DNA of 42,603 bases from Halobacteriales archaeon QH_6_64_20 (lineage in GTDB: Archaea > Halobacteriota > Halobacteria > Halobacteriales > Halococcaceae), in assembly GCA_003021235.1 (NCBI GenBank), contig PXQR01000029.1:1-42603 (forward strand), read 5' to 3'. Numbering within the stretch: position 1 is the stretch's first letter; each line of letters opens with the position of its first letter. Of the stretch, positions 19,390-28,564 are shown one piece after another. The translations under genes were made by a program, and so were the position numbers. The notes beneath the pieces are model-generated. The model was not told the DNA's origin. It did not search any database and saw only the letters and a list, made by a program, of their open reading frames with translations.

Positions 19390-20925
19390 TCAGTCGGCGG
19401 CAGGCACCCGTGCGTCGGTCGCGCTCACGAGCCGGTCGATCGCGTCAACCATCGCCACGACGCTCGCCCGGGTGATGTCGGCGTCGCTCGCCCCGACCGT
19501 CACCGACCGATCCCCCCGGGACATCTCGACTTCGACCGTCACGACGGCGTCGGTCCCTCCGGTGATGGCGTCGACGTGATACGACTGTAGGTGGAGATCC
19601 GCGATACCCAGTGCCTCGGTGACAGCACTCACCGCCGCGTCAACCGGCCCGCTTCCAGTGCCGGCGGCGACCCGTTCCTCGCCGTCTACCGATAACCGAA
19701 CGCTCGCCGTCGGTGTCGGGCCACCGCCTGCGGCCGTCAGGTCCACTAGCTCGACCCGGCGATCGCGGGCGCGCTGCTGGACCTCCGCGCAGATCGCGAG
19801 CAGGTCGGTGTCGGTCACTCGCTTGCCCCGCTCGGCGAGTTCGGTGACACGGGAGACGATCTCACTGATCTCCTCGGCGCTCGCTTCGATGTCGTGCTCG
19901 GCGAGCGCCGCACGCACACCCGCGCGGCCGGTGTGTTTGCCGAGTACCAGCCGACGTTCTCGCCCCACCAGTTCGGGCGGGTAGGGCTCGTACATCGCGT
20001 CGTCCTTGAGCGTGCCGTCGGTGTGGATGCCCGACTCGTGGGCGAAGGCGTTCTCGCCGACGACTGCCTTGTCCGAAGGGAGCGCCACGCCCGTCGCGCT
20101 TGCGGTGGTATCGGCGAGCGAATAGAGCCCTTCGGTGTCTATTGTCTCGACGTCGTAGCAGTGTGCGAGGGCAATCGCGACCTCTTCGAGCGCGGCGTTG
20201 CCCGCGCGCTCGCCGACGCCGTTGACCGTCGCGTGAACCGCCTCCGCGCCCGCCCCGATGCTCGCAAGCACGTTCGCCATCGCGAGGCCCAGGTCGTCGT
20301 GGACGTGCGTGCTCGTCGGCCCCAACTCGGCGAGCCGGCCGACTACTTCTGTAGTGTGTTCGGGCGAGGCGTGCCCGACGGTATCACAGTAACAGATCCG
20401 GTCGGCCCCGGCGTCGAGCGCCGCCGCCATGAGGTCGGCGAGAAAATCGGGGTCCGCCCGCGAGCCGTCCTCGCCCATGACCTCGACCCACAGGCCGTGC
20501 TCGCGGGCGTACGCGACGAGATCGACCGTGGTGTCGATTACGTCCCGGTGTGTGGTGCCGACCTTCGTCTCGATGTGCCGGTCGCTGGCGGGCACGACGA
20601 GACCGATTCCCTCGACCCCGCAGTCGAGCGCGAGATCGACGTCCTCCCGGACACCACGGGCGAAACTCGTCACGCGGGCGTCGAGGCCCGCTTCGACCAC
20701 GCGCCGGATCGCCTCGCGCTCACCCCTTCCGGTGCAGGCGCTGCCGGCTTCGATCGTCTCGACGCCTATCCGGTCGAGTTCGCGGGCGATCTCGACTTTC
20801 TCCTCGGGGGAGATCGAGACGCCGGGAGCTTGCTCGCCGTCGCGCAGCGTCGTATCCAACAGTGCTACCGAATCCGTCTCAGAAAAGCTGGTGTGTTCGG
20901 GGGAAACCCCGAATAAATCGGTCAC
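19390..20925 (-). CDS. 2-isopropylmalate synthase / (R)-citramalate synthase
   Basis: 511 residues from GTG 20925. The HMGL-like TIM barrel is clear: LLDTTLRDGEQAPGVSISPEEK (substrate/metal site), AGSACTGRGEREAIRRVVEAG, HVHDDLGLAMANVLASIGAG and ATVNGVGERAGNAALEEVA, followed by HESGIHTDG. The C-terminal regulatory LeuA-dimer domain runs from about residue 400 (VDLTAAGGGPTPTASVRLS). It condenses acetyl-CoA with 2-oxoisovalerate (LeuA) or pyruvate (CimA), first steps to leucine or isoleucine. Sequence resemblance to archaeal CimA is strong, but the substrate cannot be decided here, and no ilv/leu genes are adjacent. Confidence 0.88.
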   Translation of the reverse strand: MTDLFGVSPEHTSFSETDSVALLDTTLRDGEQAPGVSISPEEKVEIARELDRIGVETIEAGSACTGRGEREAIRRVVEAGLDARVTSFARGVREDVDLALDCGVEGIGLVVPASDRHIETKVGTTHRDVIDTTVDLVAYAREHGLWVEVMGEDGSRADPDFLADLMAAALDAGADRICYCDTVGHASPEHTTEVVGRLAELGPTSTHVHDDLGLAMANVLASIGAGAEAVHATVNGVGERAGNAALEEVAIALAHCYDVETIDTEGLYSLADTTASATGVALPSDKAVVGENAFAHESGIHTDGTLKDDAMYEPYPPELVGRERRLVLGKHTGRAGVRAALAEHDIEASAEEISEIVSRVTELAERGKRVTDTDLLAICAEVQQRARDRRVELVDLTAAGGGPTPTASVRLSVDGEERVAAGTGSGPVDAAVSAVTEALGIADLHLQSYHVDAITGGTDAVVTVEVEMSRGDRSVTVGASDADITRASVVAMVDAIDRLVSATDARVPAAD

Positions 20926-21048
20926 TGGTCATGATAGCCGTCTCGGTGAACGACGACGCAGCACTTAAACCCCGCAGTCACCGGCAATCTTTGACCGATC
21001 GTCGCTTGCCTTTCCACCGTCGAGCCGGTGAGTCGGACCACCGCCCGA

Positions 21049-22041
21049 TCAGGTCACGCGATCGAGCGCTTCGCACGCCGCGCGCGCGACGCGGGCCGCG
21101 TCTTCTCTCGTGCTCATTTCGGTATCGGTGCGGACGACCGGCCGATCTAAACGGGTGTCGTCCTCTTCGTCGAACACGAACGCGTCGGCGAACCCGTAGC
21201 TCGCCGCGACGCCGACCGTGCTCGCTTCCTCGCCGACCGCTCGCATGAGCTTCGCCGCCGGCCCGGAAAAGACCCGCTCGCCGACGAAGGGCGAGACCGC
21301 GACGACCGGCGTGTCGGCGAGCGCTTCGGCGAAGCTCGGGACGGCGAGCATCGGCCCGATGCTCGTCACCGGGTTCGACGGGCCGATCACCACCGGTTCT
21401 GAAAGCGCCTCGTCCACTTCGTCGGTCGTCTCCGCGTTTTCGCCACCCCGGAACTCGACGTCCGTGACTTCGGGCTCGCCCCCGCGAGCGACCCAAAACT
21501 CCTGGAAGTGCATCGCGCCGCTCGGCGTGTGGATCATGCTCGCGACGGGGTCGTCGCTCATCGGCAGGAGGTCGATGTCGAGCGAGAACGCCCGTGAGAG
21601 GCGCTCCGTGACTTCGGTGAGGCTACAGCCCTCGTCGAGCAGGCTCGTCCGCAAGGTGTGTACCGCCCGGTCGCGGTCGCCGAGAAGCATGAACTCTCCT
21701 ATGCTCGAAAAGCGCCGCCAGCGCGCGAGGTCTCGTCCGTCGGTCTGCTTTTCGGGCGGCAGGTAACGCGGTCCGGCCTCGAACCCCGCCGCGGCGGAGC
21801 GGGCAAGCAGTTCGTCGTGGGTCTCGGTGCTGTCGTCCGCAACCCCCCACCAGCGCTCGCGGTCGAGTTCGTCGGCCTGTGAGTAAAGCACGGTATCGAG
21901 ATCGGGACAGACGCACGATCCCCCCACGAAGACGTCGTCGCCGGTATTGGCGATCACGGTCGTCTCGGCCGGGTCGAATACCTCGTTACTGCCCCAGAGC
22001 AGTTTCGGCGTGCCGGTTCCGCCGGCGAGAAACGTGGTCAT
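21049..22041 (-). CDS. cofD: 2-phospho-L-lactate transferase
   Basis: 330 residues. The N-terminus [18 protein letters not shown] is the nucleotide-binding glycine-rich loop of CofD. The conserved core includes [72 protein letters not shown] and VAVSPFVGE. It joins 2-phospho-L-lactate (or a related group) to the deazaflavin FO in coenzyme F420 synthesis. ATG 22041 is about 27 nt from TTCTTAAGC (22064-22072), a TATA-like box; the longer frame upstream is not conserved. Confidence 0.93.
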   Translation of the reverse strand: MTTFLAGGTGTPKLLWGSNEVFDPAETTVIANTGDDVFVGGSCVCPDLDTVLYSQADELDRERWWGVADDSTETHDELLARSAAAGFEAGPRYLPPEKQTDGRDLARWRRFSSIGEFMLLGDRDRAVHTLRTSLLDEGCSLTEVTERLSRAFSLDIDLLPMSDDPVASMIHTPSGAMHFQEFWVARGGEPEVTDVEFRGGENAETTDEVDEALSEPVVIGPSNPVTSIGPMLAVPSFAEALADTPVVAVSPFVGERVFSGPAAKLMRAVGEEASTVGVAASYGFADAFVFDEEDDTRLDRPVVRTDTEMSTREDAARVARAACEALDRVT

Positions 22042-22192
22042 ACGTCGAGTACCGGCGAGCGCGTTCTTAAGCTCCCGATCTCCGCTCGCCGGTCCGCGAT
22101 CGGTGGCTAATTGTGGTTCCGTCGCCGACCGGCGGCCGGTCACGATCCGATCGACTCGTGGACTTTTGTCCGAACGGCTCCGTGAGTAGCTA

Positions 22193-23422
22193 ATGAAGGT
22201 CATCAAGGACAGCGTTCACGACTACATCGAGGTCTCGGGGGTCGCGCGCGATCTCCTCGACACGCCGGCGCTCCAGCGCCTGCGACACGTCTCCCAGTTG
22301 GGGACCGCGGGCTTCGTCTATCCCTCGGCGAACCACACCCGCTTCGAACACAGCCTCGGGGTCTATCACCTCGCGAGCGAGGCCCTCGAAGGTCTCGGAA
22401 TCGAGGGCCGACGGGCCGAGCGCGTTCGGGCTGCGGCGCTGTGTCACGACGTCGGCCACGGTCCCTATAGCCACTGCCTGGAGGGGCTGATACACGACCG
22501 GACGGGAAAGTACCACGACGACGTCGCCGACCTGCTCGGGGAAGGCGCGATCGCACAATCGCTCGCGGCCAACGACCTCGATTCGGGGGAAGTGGCCGCC
22601 CTCGTCCGCGGGGAGGGTCGGTTAGGCCAACTCGTCTCGGGCGAACTCGACGTCGACCGGACCGATTACCTGGTGCGTGACGCCCACCATACTGGGGTGC
22701 CCTACGGGACGATCGATCACGGACGGCTGACCCGCGAGCTTCGGTACGAAAACGGCGAACTCGTCCTCGGGGAGGGAAACGTCCAGACCGCCGAAAGCCT
22801 GCTGCTCGCGCGCGCGCTGATGAACCCGACCGTCTACAACCACCACGTCACTAGGATCAGTAAGACCTTGCTCCAGCGCGCCGGCGAGCGCTTGCTCGAA
22901 ACGACCGATACCGACGGGTGGGATCTGCGCCGGATGGACGATCACGACCTGCTCTGTGCGCTGCGTACGAACGAGGCGACCAGCGAACACGCCAGGCGGC
23001 TCAGCTTCCGTGACCTGTACAAGCGAGCGATCTGGGCGGAGATACGCGACGTGCCCGACGACCTGCTGGACGCGGGTCACGAGACGCTCCGGGACGCGGA
23101 GAGCGCGATCGCCGCCGCGGCCGACGTCGAGGACGAGCGCGTGTTGCTTGACGTCCCCGAGCGTCCAAGGCTGACCGAATCGTCGACGCGCGTCGTCGTC
23201 GGCGGCGAGATCCGACCTCTGCGCGAGCACTCGACGCTCGTCGGAGCGCTCGAACGTGTCCAGTACGAACAGTGGCGGCTCGGGGTCTACGCGCCGGCCG
23301 ACGCGACCGAGCGTGTGGGCAGAGCGGCGGTCAGGGAACTGGGACTCGACATCGACGGCGCGCTCGTGAGCGACGCCCGACCGGGGATCAACGCGACGCT
23401 CTCGGAGTTCGAGGACGATTGA
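22193..23422 (+). CDS. HD superfamily phosphohydrolase (dNTPase-like, COG1078 type)
   Basis: 409 residues. N-terminus [16 protein letters not shown], then the metal site: [14 protein letters not shown], the HD motif [18 protein letters not shown], and [21 protein letters not shown]. These are the signatures of the SAMHD1/dGTPase-like HD family that hydrolyses nucleotides; the exact substrate is unknown. TATA-like GACTTTT about 27-30 nt upstream supports ATG 22193 as a leaderless start. Divergent from cofD, 151 bp apart. Confidence 0.88.
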   Translation: MKVIKDSVHDYIEVSGVARDLLDTPALQRLRHVSQLGTAGFVYPSANHTRFEHSLGVYHLASEALEGLGIEGRRAERVRAAALCHDVGHGPYSHCLEGLIHDRTGKYHDDVADLLGEGAIAQSLAANDLDSGEVAALVRGEGRLGQLVSGELDVDRTDYLVRDAHHTGVPYGTIDHGRLTRELRYENGELVLGEGNVQTAESLLLARALMNPTVYNHHVTRISKTLLQRAGERLLETTDTDGWDLRRMDDHDLLCALRTNEATSEHARRLSFRDLYKRAIWAEIRDVPDDLLDAGHETLRDAESAIAAAADVEDERVLLDVPERPRLTESSTRVVVGGEIRPLREHSTLVGALERVQYEQWRLGVYAPADATERVGRAAVRELGLDIDGALVSDARPGINATLSEFEDD

Positions 23423-23584
23423 CGACGGGACAGCGGACTCTCACGTTCGTTTTCGATCGAAATCAGTTACTGGCGGACCATACATGCTATACGTGCCAAT
23501 ACGACGCTACGTTGGCCAACGACTGCGAACCGGAACTCGGGGCCGACTCGCCAGGGTTGAATAGCCCCCGGGCGAACGACGGGT

Positions 23585-24598
23585 ATGGAGATCGAGGGCA
23601 CCGTGATCGCCGGCCGGGCCTTCGAGCCGATCGAAGGGCGGGTCGTCGTCGAAAACGGGGAGATCACTGCCGTCGAGGAGGCCTCGGTCGACTCCTCCGC
23701 GATCGTGCTGCCGGCGTTCGTCAACGCCCACACCCACATCGGGGACTCGCTCGCCAAAGAAGCCGGCGCGGGCCTGTCGCTCGACGAACTCGTCGCCCCG
23801 CCCGACGGGCTCAAACACCGCTTACTGCGTGCGGCCAGCCGCGAGGAGTTGGTCGACGCGATGGACCGGACGGTCTCGTTCATGAGCCAGGGCGGGACGA
23901 GCGCGTTCGTCGAGTTCCGCGAGGGCGGCGTTACCGGCGTGCGCGCGATCGAGGAAGCGCTTACCGGAAGCTCGCTCGACGCGGTCGTGCTCGGCCGCGA
24001 GTCGATCGAGGCGATGTACGAAGCCGACGGCTACGGGGCAAGCGGGGCAAACGACGGCGACTTCGAGCGCGAGCGCGCGGCGACCCGTGAGGCGGAGAAA
24101 CTCTTCGCGATCCACGCCGGCGAGCGCGATACGAGCGACATCGATGCGGCGCTCGCGCTCGATCCCGACCTGTTGGTCCACATGGTCCACGCCGAACCCA
24201 CACACGTAGAGCGGGTCGCAGAACGGGAAACCCCAGTCGCCGTCTGTCCGCGGTCGAACCTCGTGACCGGCGTCGGCCTCGGACCGGTCGAAGCGCTCGT
24301 CGAGCGGACGACGGTCGCGCTCGGTACCGATAACGTGATGCTCAATAACCCCTCGATGTTCCGTGAGATGGAGTTCGCGGCGAAGCTGTTCGACCTCCCG
24401 GCAGGGAAAGTACTGGAGATGGCGACGCTCGCGGGCGCGGAGATCGCCGGTCTCGACCGCGGGGTCATCGAAGAGGGTGCCGAGGCGAAACTATGTGTGC
24501 TCGACGGCGACTCGCCGAACCTCGCTGGCGCACAGGACGTCGTACGCGCGGTCGTTCGCCGAGCCGGCGTCAGCGATATCGAACGGATCGTCTACTGA
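23585..24598 (+). CDS. Amidohydrolase family protein (TrzA/AtzB-like)
   Basis: 337 residues. Metal-binding motifs of amidohydrolases are present: NAHTHIGDS near residue 50, IHAGE near 180, HMVHAEPTH near 200, and LGTDNVMLNNPS near 255. The short N-terminal beta segment (IEGTVIAGRAFEPIEGRVVVENGEI) is the composite-domain start. The family deaminates or dechlorinates nucleobase-like ring compounds; archaeal members are mostly of unknown substrate. Overall length is somewhat short for the family. Confidence 0.82.
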   Translation: MEIEGTVIAGRAFEPIEGRVVVENGEITAVEEASVDSSAIVLPAFVNAHTHIGDSLAKEAGAGLSLDELVAPPDGLKHRLLRAASREELVDAMDRTVSFMSQGGTSAFVEFREGGVTGVRAIEEALTGSSLDAVVLGRESIEAMYEADGYGASGANDGDFERERAATREAEKLFAIHAGERDTSDIDAALALDPDLLVHMVHAEPTHVERVAERETPVAVCPRSNLVTGVGLGPVEALVERTTVALGTDNVMLNNPSMFREMEFAAKLFDLPAGKVLEMATLAGAEIAGLDRGVIEEGAEAKLCVLDGDSPNLAGAQDVVRAVVRRAGVSDIERIVY

Positions 24599-24710
24599 GA
24601 CACGAAACGGGAACCGACAGCCATTCCAATGCGACCGTGGCGCATTCATACTTGTACACTCCTACCGTGACAGAGCCGCTGTAGACGGCGAACGGCCGAG
24701 CCTCCTCCTT

Positions 24711-26474
24711 TCATGCGCCAAACATCGATAACGCGAGGATCGACACCAGGTAGCCCGCTGTAACGACGACGGCAAGCACTGAGACGGAATTCACTACGTC
24801 GAAACCGACAGTGGGTCGGCCCAAAATTCCTCTCCCGGAGCGCTCCGATTCAGTGGTAGGAGGACCGTCTTCGTCGAGTTCCTCGACCGTCGGGATCACC
24901 TCCGGCAGTCCCTTCCGACGTGCATCGAGCTTGTTGAGTAGCGTGACTGCGAGGAGTGTGACGACGAGCGCAACGGGAAGGACCACCAACGGTGTCGTGA
25001 CTCCGAGCGCATAGAGCCCGTACATTCCGATAGCGACACCGGCGGCGGTGAGCGCGAAAGGAACCTGTGTGTTCACGTGGTCGATGTGATCCGAGCCGGC
25101 GAAGATCGACGACATCACCGTCGTATCGGAGATCGGCGAGCAGTGATCGCCCAGGATCGCTCCGCCGAGCAACGCACCGATAAGCACCGGGAGGATCTCC
25201 GGACCGACGACCTGAAAGCCAAGCGGGAGCGCGATCGGCGTCACGATCGACATCGTCCCCCACGACGTGCCCGTGGTAAACGCGATGAACGCCGAGATGA
25301 GGAAGATGAGGATCGGGAGGGTTTGGCCGGGGAGACCGCTTCCGGTCACGACGCCGACGATGTACTCCGCAGTGCCGACCTCGCCGGCAGCGAGGCCGAT
25401 CGACCAGGCGAGTACGATGATGGCGGCTGCGATCATCATCGTCTTGAAACCGTTGACGATCGTATCGCTCGCCGTCTCGAGATCGAGCGCACCGACTGCT
25501 ACCGAGCCGACGAACCCGGTGACGGCAAAGGCGAACGAAGCGAAGAGCAGCGCCAGTGCGATATCAGTCTCCTGAAACGCCTGAGCGAGCCCCACGTCGG
25601 GGGCGGCACCGCCGCCGAGCCACCACATCGAAACGAGGCCGACGGCGACGAGCGCGGCGATCGGCGCGAAGAAGTTCAGAAGAGTCGGGTTGCGTTCGCT
25701 CGGTTCACCGACGTCCGAAGTGACGTTCGAAAGCGGTGTCGCCCCCTCACGCATCGTCTTCTTCTCACTTCGCGCACGCCATTCGGCGTCGAGCATCGGT
25801 CCGTAGAACCGCTGGGTGACAGTGATGAATCCAACCATTAGAAACGCCATCAGACAGTAGATGTTCCACGGGATACTCCTGAGGAACAGCTCGTAGGGAG
25901 TCGCACCGATCGCCGCGACGGTGAGGCTTCCCGCCGCGAGGACCTGTGCGATAACCGAGACTTGAAACCCGATCCAATTCGAGATCGGGCCGAACGTCGT
26001 TACCGGCGACGTCGTCGAATCGAGCGCGTAGGCGTGCATCTCACGCGAGGAGTACCGTGCATTCGCCAGTTCCTTCGTCGCGTTGCCGGTGATGATCGTG
26101 CTCGTGTACGAATCGAAGAAGACGAAGATGCCGATCAGCCAGGTCAGTACCTGTGCGTCACGGGCGGTCTCGACGCGATCGCCGATCCATCGTTCGAGCG
26201 CGAGAATGCTACCGGATTTGTATATGAAGGCCGCACCGGCACCCATCAGGAGGATGAGCACGAGGAAGGTAGCGTTGAACGGGTCGCGAACGGTCTCGAT
26301 GACCCATTCGAGGGAGAGTGCCGTCGCAGCGACGGGGTTCCAGGAGGCGGCGATCAGTGCCCCGGTCCAGACTCCGGCGTATAGCGAGATGAGCACTTGT
26401 CGAGTGGTCATCGCGAGAACGATAGCGACTAACGGCGGTGCGAGCGCCAATGCGGTGGGGTCGGAAGCGGGCAT
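24711..26474 (-). CDS. nhaC: NhaC-family Na+/H+ antiporter
   Basis: 587 residues with about twelve or more hydrophobic segments. Signature regions include GAGAAFIYKSG, FVFFDSYTSTIITGN, FTTGTSWGTMSIV and DHCSPISDTTVMSSIFAGSDHIDHV, the last being the conserved polar motif of NhaC-type transporters. It would exchange Na+ for H+ at the cell membrane; other solutes cannot be excluded. A GTG at 26480 opens the frame slightly longer, but ATG 26474 is about 28 nt from the TATA box at 26499-26505 and fits a leaderless message. The cytosolic loop (residues ~225-245) is acidic. Confidence 0.87.
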   Translation of the reverse strand: MPASDPTALALAPPLVAIVLAMTTRQVLISLYAGVWTGALIAASWNPVAATALSLEWVIETVRDPFNATFLVLILLMGAGAAFIYKSGSILALERWIGDRVETARDAQVLTWLIGIFVFFDSYTSTIITGNATKELANARYSSREMHAYALDSTTSPVTTFGPISNWIGFQVSVIAQVLAAGSLTVAAIGATPYELFLRSIPWNIYCLMAFLMVGFITVTQRFYGPMLDAEWRARSEKKTMREGATPLSNVTSDVGEPSERNPTLLNFFAPIAALVAVGLVSMWWLGGGAAPDVGLAQAFQETDIALALLFASFAFAVTGFVGSVAVGALDLETASDTIVNGFKTMMIAAAIIVLAWSIGLAAGEVGTAEYIVGVVTGSGLPGQTLPILIFLISAFIAFTTGTSWGTMSIVTPIALPLGFQVVGPEILPVLIGALLGGAILGDHCSPISDTTVMSSIFAGSDHIDHVNTQVPFALTAAGVAIGMYGLYALGVTTPLVVLPVALVVTLLAVTLLNKLDARRKGLPEVIPTVEELDEDGPPTTESERSGRGILGRPTVGFDVVNSVSVLAVVVTAGYLVSILALSMFGA

Positions 26475-26493
26475 AGCCACACCGGGTAGCCAT

Positions 26494-26509
26494 CAGTATA
26501 TAAATACTG
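26494..26509 (-). promoter_or_regulatory. Palindromic TATA region of the nhaC gene
   Basis: CAGTAT-ATAA-ATACTG is a perfect inverted repeat with 6-bp arms (26494-26499, 26504-26509) overlapping the TATA box (minus-strand TTTATA). A protein binding it would directly block TBP, so it is a good candidate operator. Confidence 0.5.
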
Positions 26510-26795
26510 GGTCGGCACCACCGGTAATACCGAGTCGAGCAGTGGTTCCGGAACTAGGTGATCGACGGAACCAGCGTCGAGTCGGATGGACGCTTTTGCC
26601 GTTGCACGGATCGGAGAGCGCGTCGATCCGGCGTTTCGGTCCTTGGAACCAACGTTCGAATCGGTCTCTGCTTAGTCGGTATTCTCTGAGCTGTATCCAG
26701 CTTCCGCCTTCTAATCCTCTCTCGAAAACAGGGACGAGGAACTGTTCCGTGACGCCCACTCGCATGCGAAGACACGACTTCGCGAAGAGGTCTCT
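26510..26795. other. Intergenic stretch left of the first mobile element
   Basis: 286 bp between the nhaC promoter and the mobile element. A plus-strand stretch at about 26712-26840 reads LENRDEELFRDAHSHAKTRL and onward like protein, but has no start codon and runs through the element's left end, so it may be a relic. Nothing else is supported. Confidence 0.35.
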
Positions 26796-27164
26796 GAGCG
26801 TGTCATAGAACAGTTGCCACGGCCTGTTCTAGAACGGTAAGTGCAGCAGATGGACGGATCGATTAGCGGCGTATATAGGCTACCCGATACGAGAGCGGGA
26901 GTGTCACCATCGCGATTACCAGCGTCGCTAGTACTTGGCTGGAAACGGCTGCTGATGTCACCTGCGCGGCGATAGAGAATCCAAGTACAATCAGGACACT
27001 CTCATAGATCACAAACTGCAATCGCTTTGATGTACTCACCGCTACATTAGTTGCAGTTTCATTAATCCTGTTGATGACTCCGACACACGCAATCCCGCTT
27101 AGGAGTTAATTCGAACCTTTCTCGCTGAAACGAACCGCTGTGGGAACCTTTCTATGACACGCTC
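26796..27164. mobile_element. Short TIR element 1 (369 bp)
   Basis: The left end reads GAGCGTGTCATAGAA-ca-GTT-g-CCAC. The right end, read inward from 27164 on the minus strand, is GAGCGTGTCATAGAA-ag-GTT-c-CCAC, so 15 bases are identical and the next ten mostly match. Flanks GTCTCT (26790-26795) and GACTCT (27165-27170) agree at five of six positions, consistent with an aged 6-bp target duplication. No transposase is encoded; the only reading frame is a small membrane peptide. This is a MITE-like element mobilised in trans by an unseen transposase. The same ends occur at 30494-30899. Confidence 0.8.
26863..27039 (-). CDS. 58-residue two-helix membrane peptide in TIR element 1
   Basis: GTG start at 27039, TAA at 26863-26865. 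The start and first helix read STSKRLQFVIYESVLIVLGF, continuing SIAAQVTSAAVSS; a second hydrophobic stretch is VLATLVIAMVTLPLSY, ending RVAYIRR. The frame is also open upstream to a TAA (27102-27104) and reads GVINRINETATNVA before the GTG, so the real start could be non-standard or the gene may have lost its beginning. It is the only protein-like frame in the element. No family assigned. Confidence 0.5.
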   Translation of the reverse strand: MSTSKRLQFVIYESVLIVLGFSIAAQVTSAAVSSQVLATLVIAMVTLPLSYRVAYIRR

Positions 27165-27187
27165 GACTCTAATAAAGAGGTGCGTGT

Positions 27188-27832
27188 TCACAACACGAAG
27201 TTCTCGACGAGACGGGCGTACCCCCGATGCAGGCGTTCGGAGACCGACTGGTTCGAGATTCCGAGTTCCTGGCCGAGGTCGTCGAGGGTGACCTGACGGG
27301 GGATCTCGAAGAAGCCACGATCGTAGGCCAATCGGAACACCTCGCGTTGCTCGTCGGTGAGCCCGTCGCGCGGCGCGGCTGTCTCCCCGTTCGCATCGTA
27401 GAGGCGATGGAGCGAGAAGCCGATGGCGCTTTCCTCACAGAAGGCGCGGTACTCCTGTAGGGACGCCCGGTCGGGAAAGCGCATCCGGTTGTGCCACTGC
27501 CCGTCGTAATACCGGCCGCTGAGCGCCTCGGCACCGAGTTTCACCCACTCGGGGTAGGGGACGACTTCGGTCTCGGCGGAGACCTGCACCCGAAAGAGCA
27601 CCCGTCCGCCGGCCTCGCTCAAGCGCTGTCGGTCCGAAACGGTCGAATCGTCCTCCAGTGCGGCCGCGAACGCGTCGAGGTCCTCGCCCGCCGCCCAGAA
27701 AAAGAGGTTGGGCATCGTCGGGATCGTCGCCGTCTCGCGTTCGATTTCGAGACGAACGGCCGGTTCGGCGGCGATCGCCTCCGCGAGCGGCAACCATGAC
27801 GAACCGGTCTTGAACTCGACGATAACGCTCAC
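27188..27832 (-). CDS. HTH-10 (bacterio-opsin activator type) transcriptional regulator
   Basis: 214 residues from GTG 27832. The N-terminal ~155 residues are a BAT-like sensory domain starting SVIVEFKTGSSWLPLAEAIA. The C-terminus is the HTH-10 domain: GLTDEQREVFRLAYDRGFFE, IPRQVTLDDLGQELGISNQS and VSERLHRGYARLVENFVL. Such regulators are abundant in haloarchaea and usually control nearby genes. The frame is open to 28225, but the SVIVEFK start is the family's usual N-terminus and a TTGATAAC box lies about 28 nt upstream. A dsrE-like gene is divergent, about 317 bp away. Confidence 0.85.
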   Translation of the reverse strand: MSVIVEFKTGSSWLPLAEAIAAEPAVRLEIERETATIPTMPNLFFWAAGEDLDAFAAALEDDSTVSDRQRLSEAGGRVLFRVQVSAETEVVPYPEWVKLGAEALSGRYYDGQWHNRMRFPDRASLQEYRAFCEESAIGFSLHRLYDANGETAAPRDGLTDEQREVFRLAYDRGFFEIPRQVTLDDLGQELGISNQSVSERLHRGYARLVENFVL

Positions 27833-28148
27833 TATCTCGACGTATGCCGACAGACCGTTATCAATCGTCCGCCTTCCGACGGTGTTTTCGCGCTCTCGTA
27901 TAACTACCGCGTATGCGTTCGACCGCTCGAAGACGTTATCGACACGGGGAGGTCGGGACCTTCGCCCGGGAACTCGGGCGTCGTCGCTTCGCCTCCGAGA
28001 TGTAGCCCTGGGATTCCAGGGCTCAGCTACTGGTTGAACCCCGGTGTCGGTAGAACCGAGTCGAAGCGACGGGAGTACAATCCGGGATTCACGTGAGAAA
28101 AGGACACCGTCGCTCGACCGATCATCGTACAACGGGAGACTACCAGCC
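27833..28148. other. 316-bp divergent intergenic region with one hairpin
   Basis: Lies between the HTH-10 regulator and the dsrE-like gene. It contains the regulator's promoter and the hairpin at 28004-28023; otherwise I see no coding evidence. Confidence 0.5.
28004..28023. repeat. Stem-loop in the regulator/dsrE intergenic region
   Basis: AGCCCTGG-gatt-CCAGGGCT, perfect 8-bp arms and a 4-nt loop, about 125 bp upstream of the dsrE-like gene. Could be an operator or an RNA hairpin in a leader. Confidence 0.5.
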
Positions 28149-28504
28149 ATGAAATATGCCTTTTTGATCAACAGTTCGCTCGAAGAGCCGGCACCGCTGA
28201 CGAACACCCTCGAATACGCCCGCAAGCTCGACGATGCCGGCCACGACGTCGTCGTCTTCGACGGCGAGGCGACCCAGTGGATCCCCGAACTCGAAGGCGA
28301 CGAGGACCGACTGGCCGATGAGGTCTACGCCGACGTGCGCGACCGCGGACTCGTCGGGGGGCGTGTGGCTTCTGTGCCTCCTTTTTCGAGGCCGACCGGG
28401 CGATCGAGAAGACGGCAATCACCTTGGATGGGGGGTCGGCCGAACACGGTCCCGACGTCGGCCAGCTGGCCGAACAGGGCTATCAGCTGCTTACCGTCGG
28501 CTGA
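28149..28504 (+). pseudogene. DsrE/TusD-like sulfur-relay protein, frameshifted at a G-run
   Basis: The first part (MKYAFLINSSLEEPAPLTNT, LEYARKLDDAGHDVVVFDGE, then YADVRDRGLV) is a DsrE fold start. After a run of six G at 28356-28361 the frame must change to read ACGFCASFFEADRAIEKTAI followed by GPDVGQLAEQGYQLLTVG and a TGA at 28502-28504. Four or seven G would restore the frame. The C-G-F-C cysteines are those conserved in haloarchaeal DsrE proteins. The homopolymer makes a sequencing error, phase variation or true inactivation all possible. Confidence 0.72.
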
Positions 28505-28531
28505 TCGGCGTCGGTCGCCGTCGCTATCGGC

Positions 28532-28564
28532 CGTCGATCGTCATCGGTCGTCGATCGTCATCGG
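28532..28564. repeat. Direct repeat at the birA 3' end
   Basis: CGTCGATCGTCATCGG occurs twice, 17 bp apart (28532-28547, 28549-28564), the second copy covering the birA stop codon (28558-28560). Low interest. Confidence 0.7.

Noticed and set aside
26493-26765. 90-codon minus-strand frame next to nhaC
   Set aside because: It overlaps the nhaC promoter and has no recognisable domain; a transposase relic was considered but no catalytic motif is seen.
27833-28225. Upstream extension of the HTH-10 regulator
   Set aside because: Residues before SVIVEFK are not family-like and would run through the intergenic hairpin.
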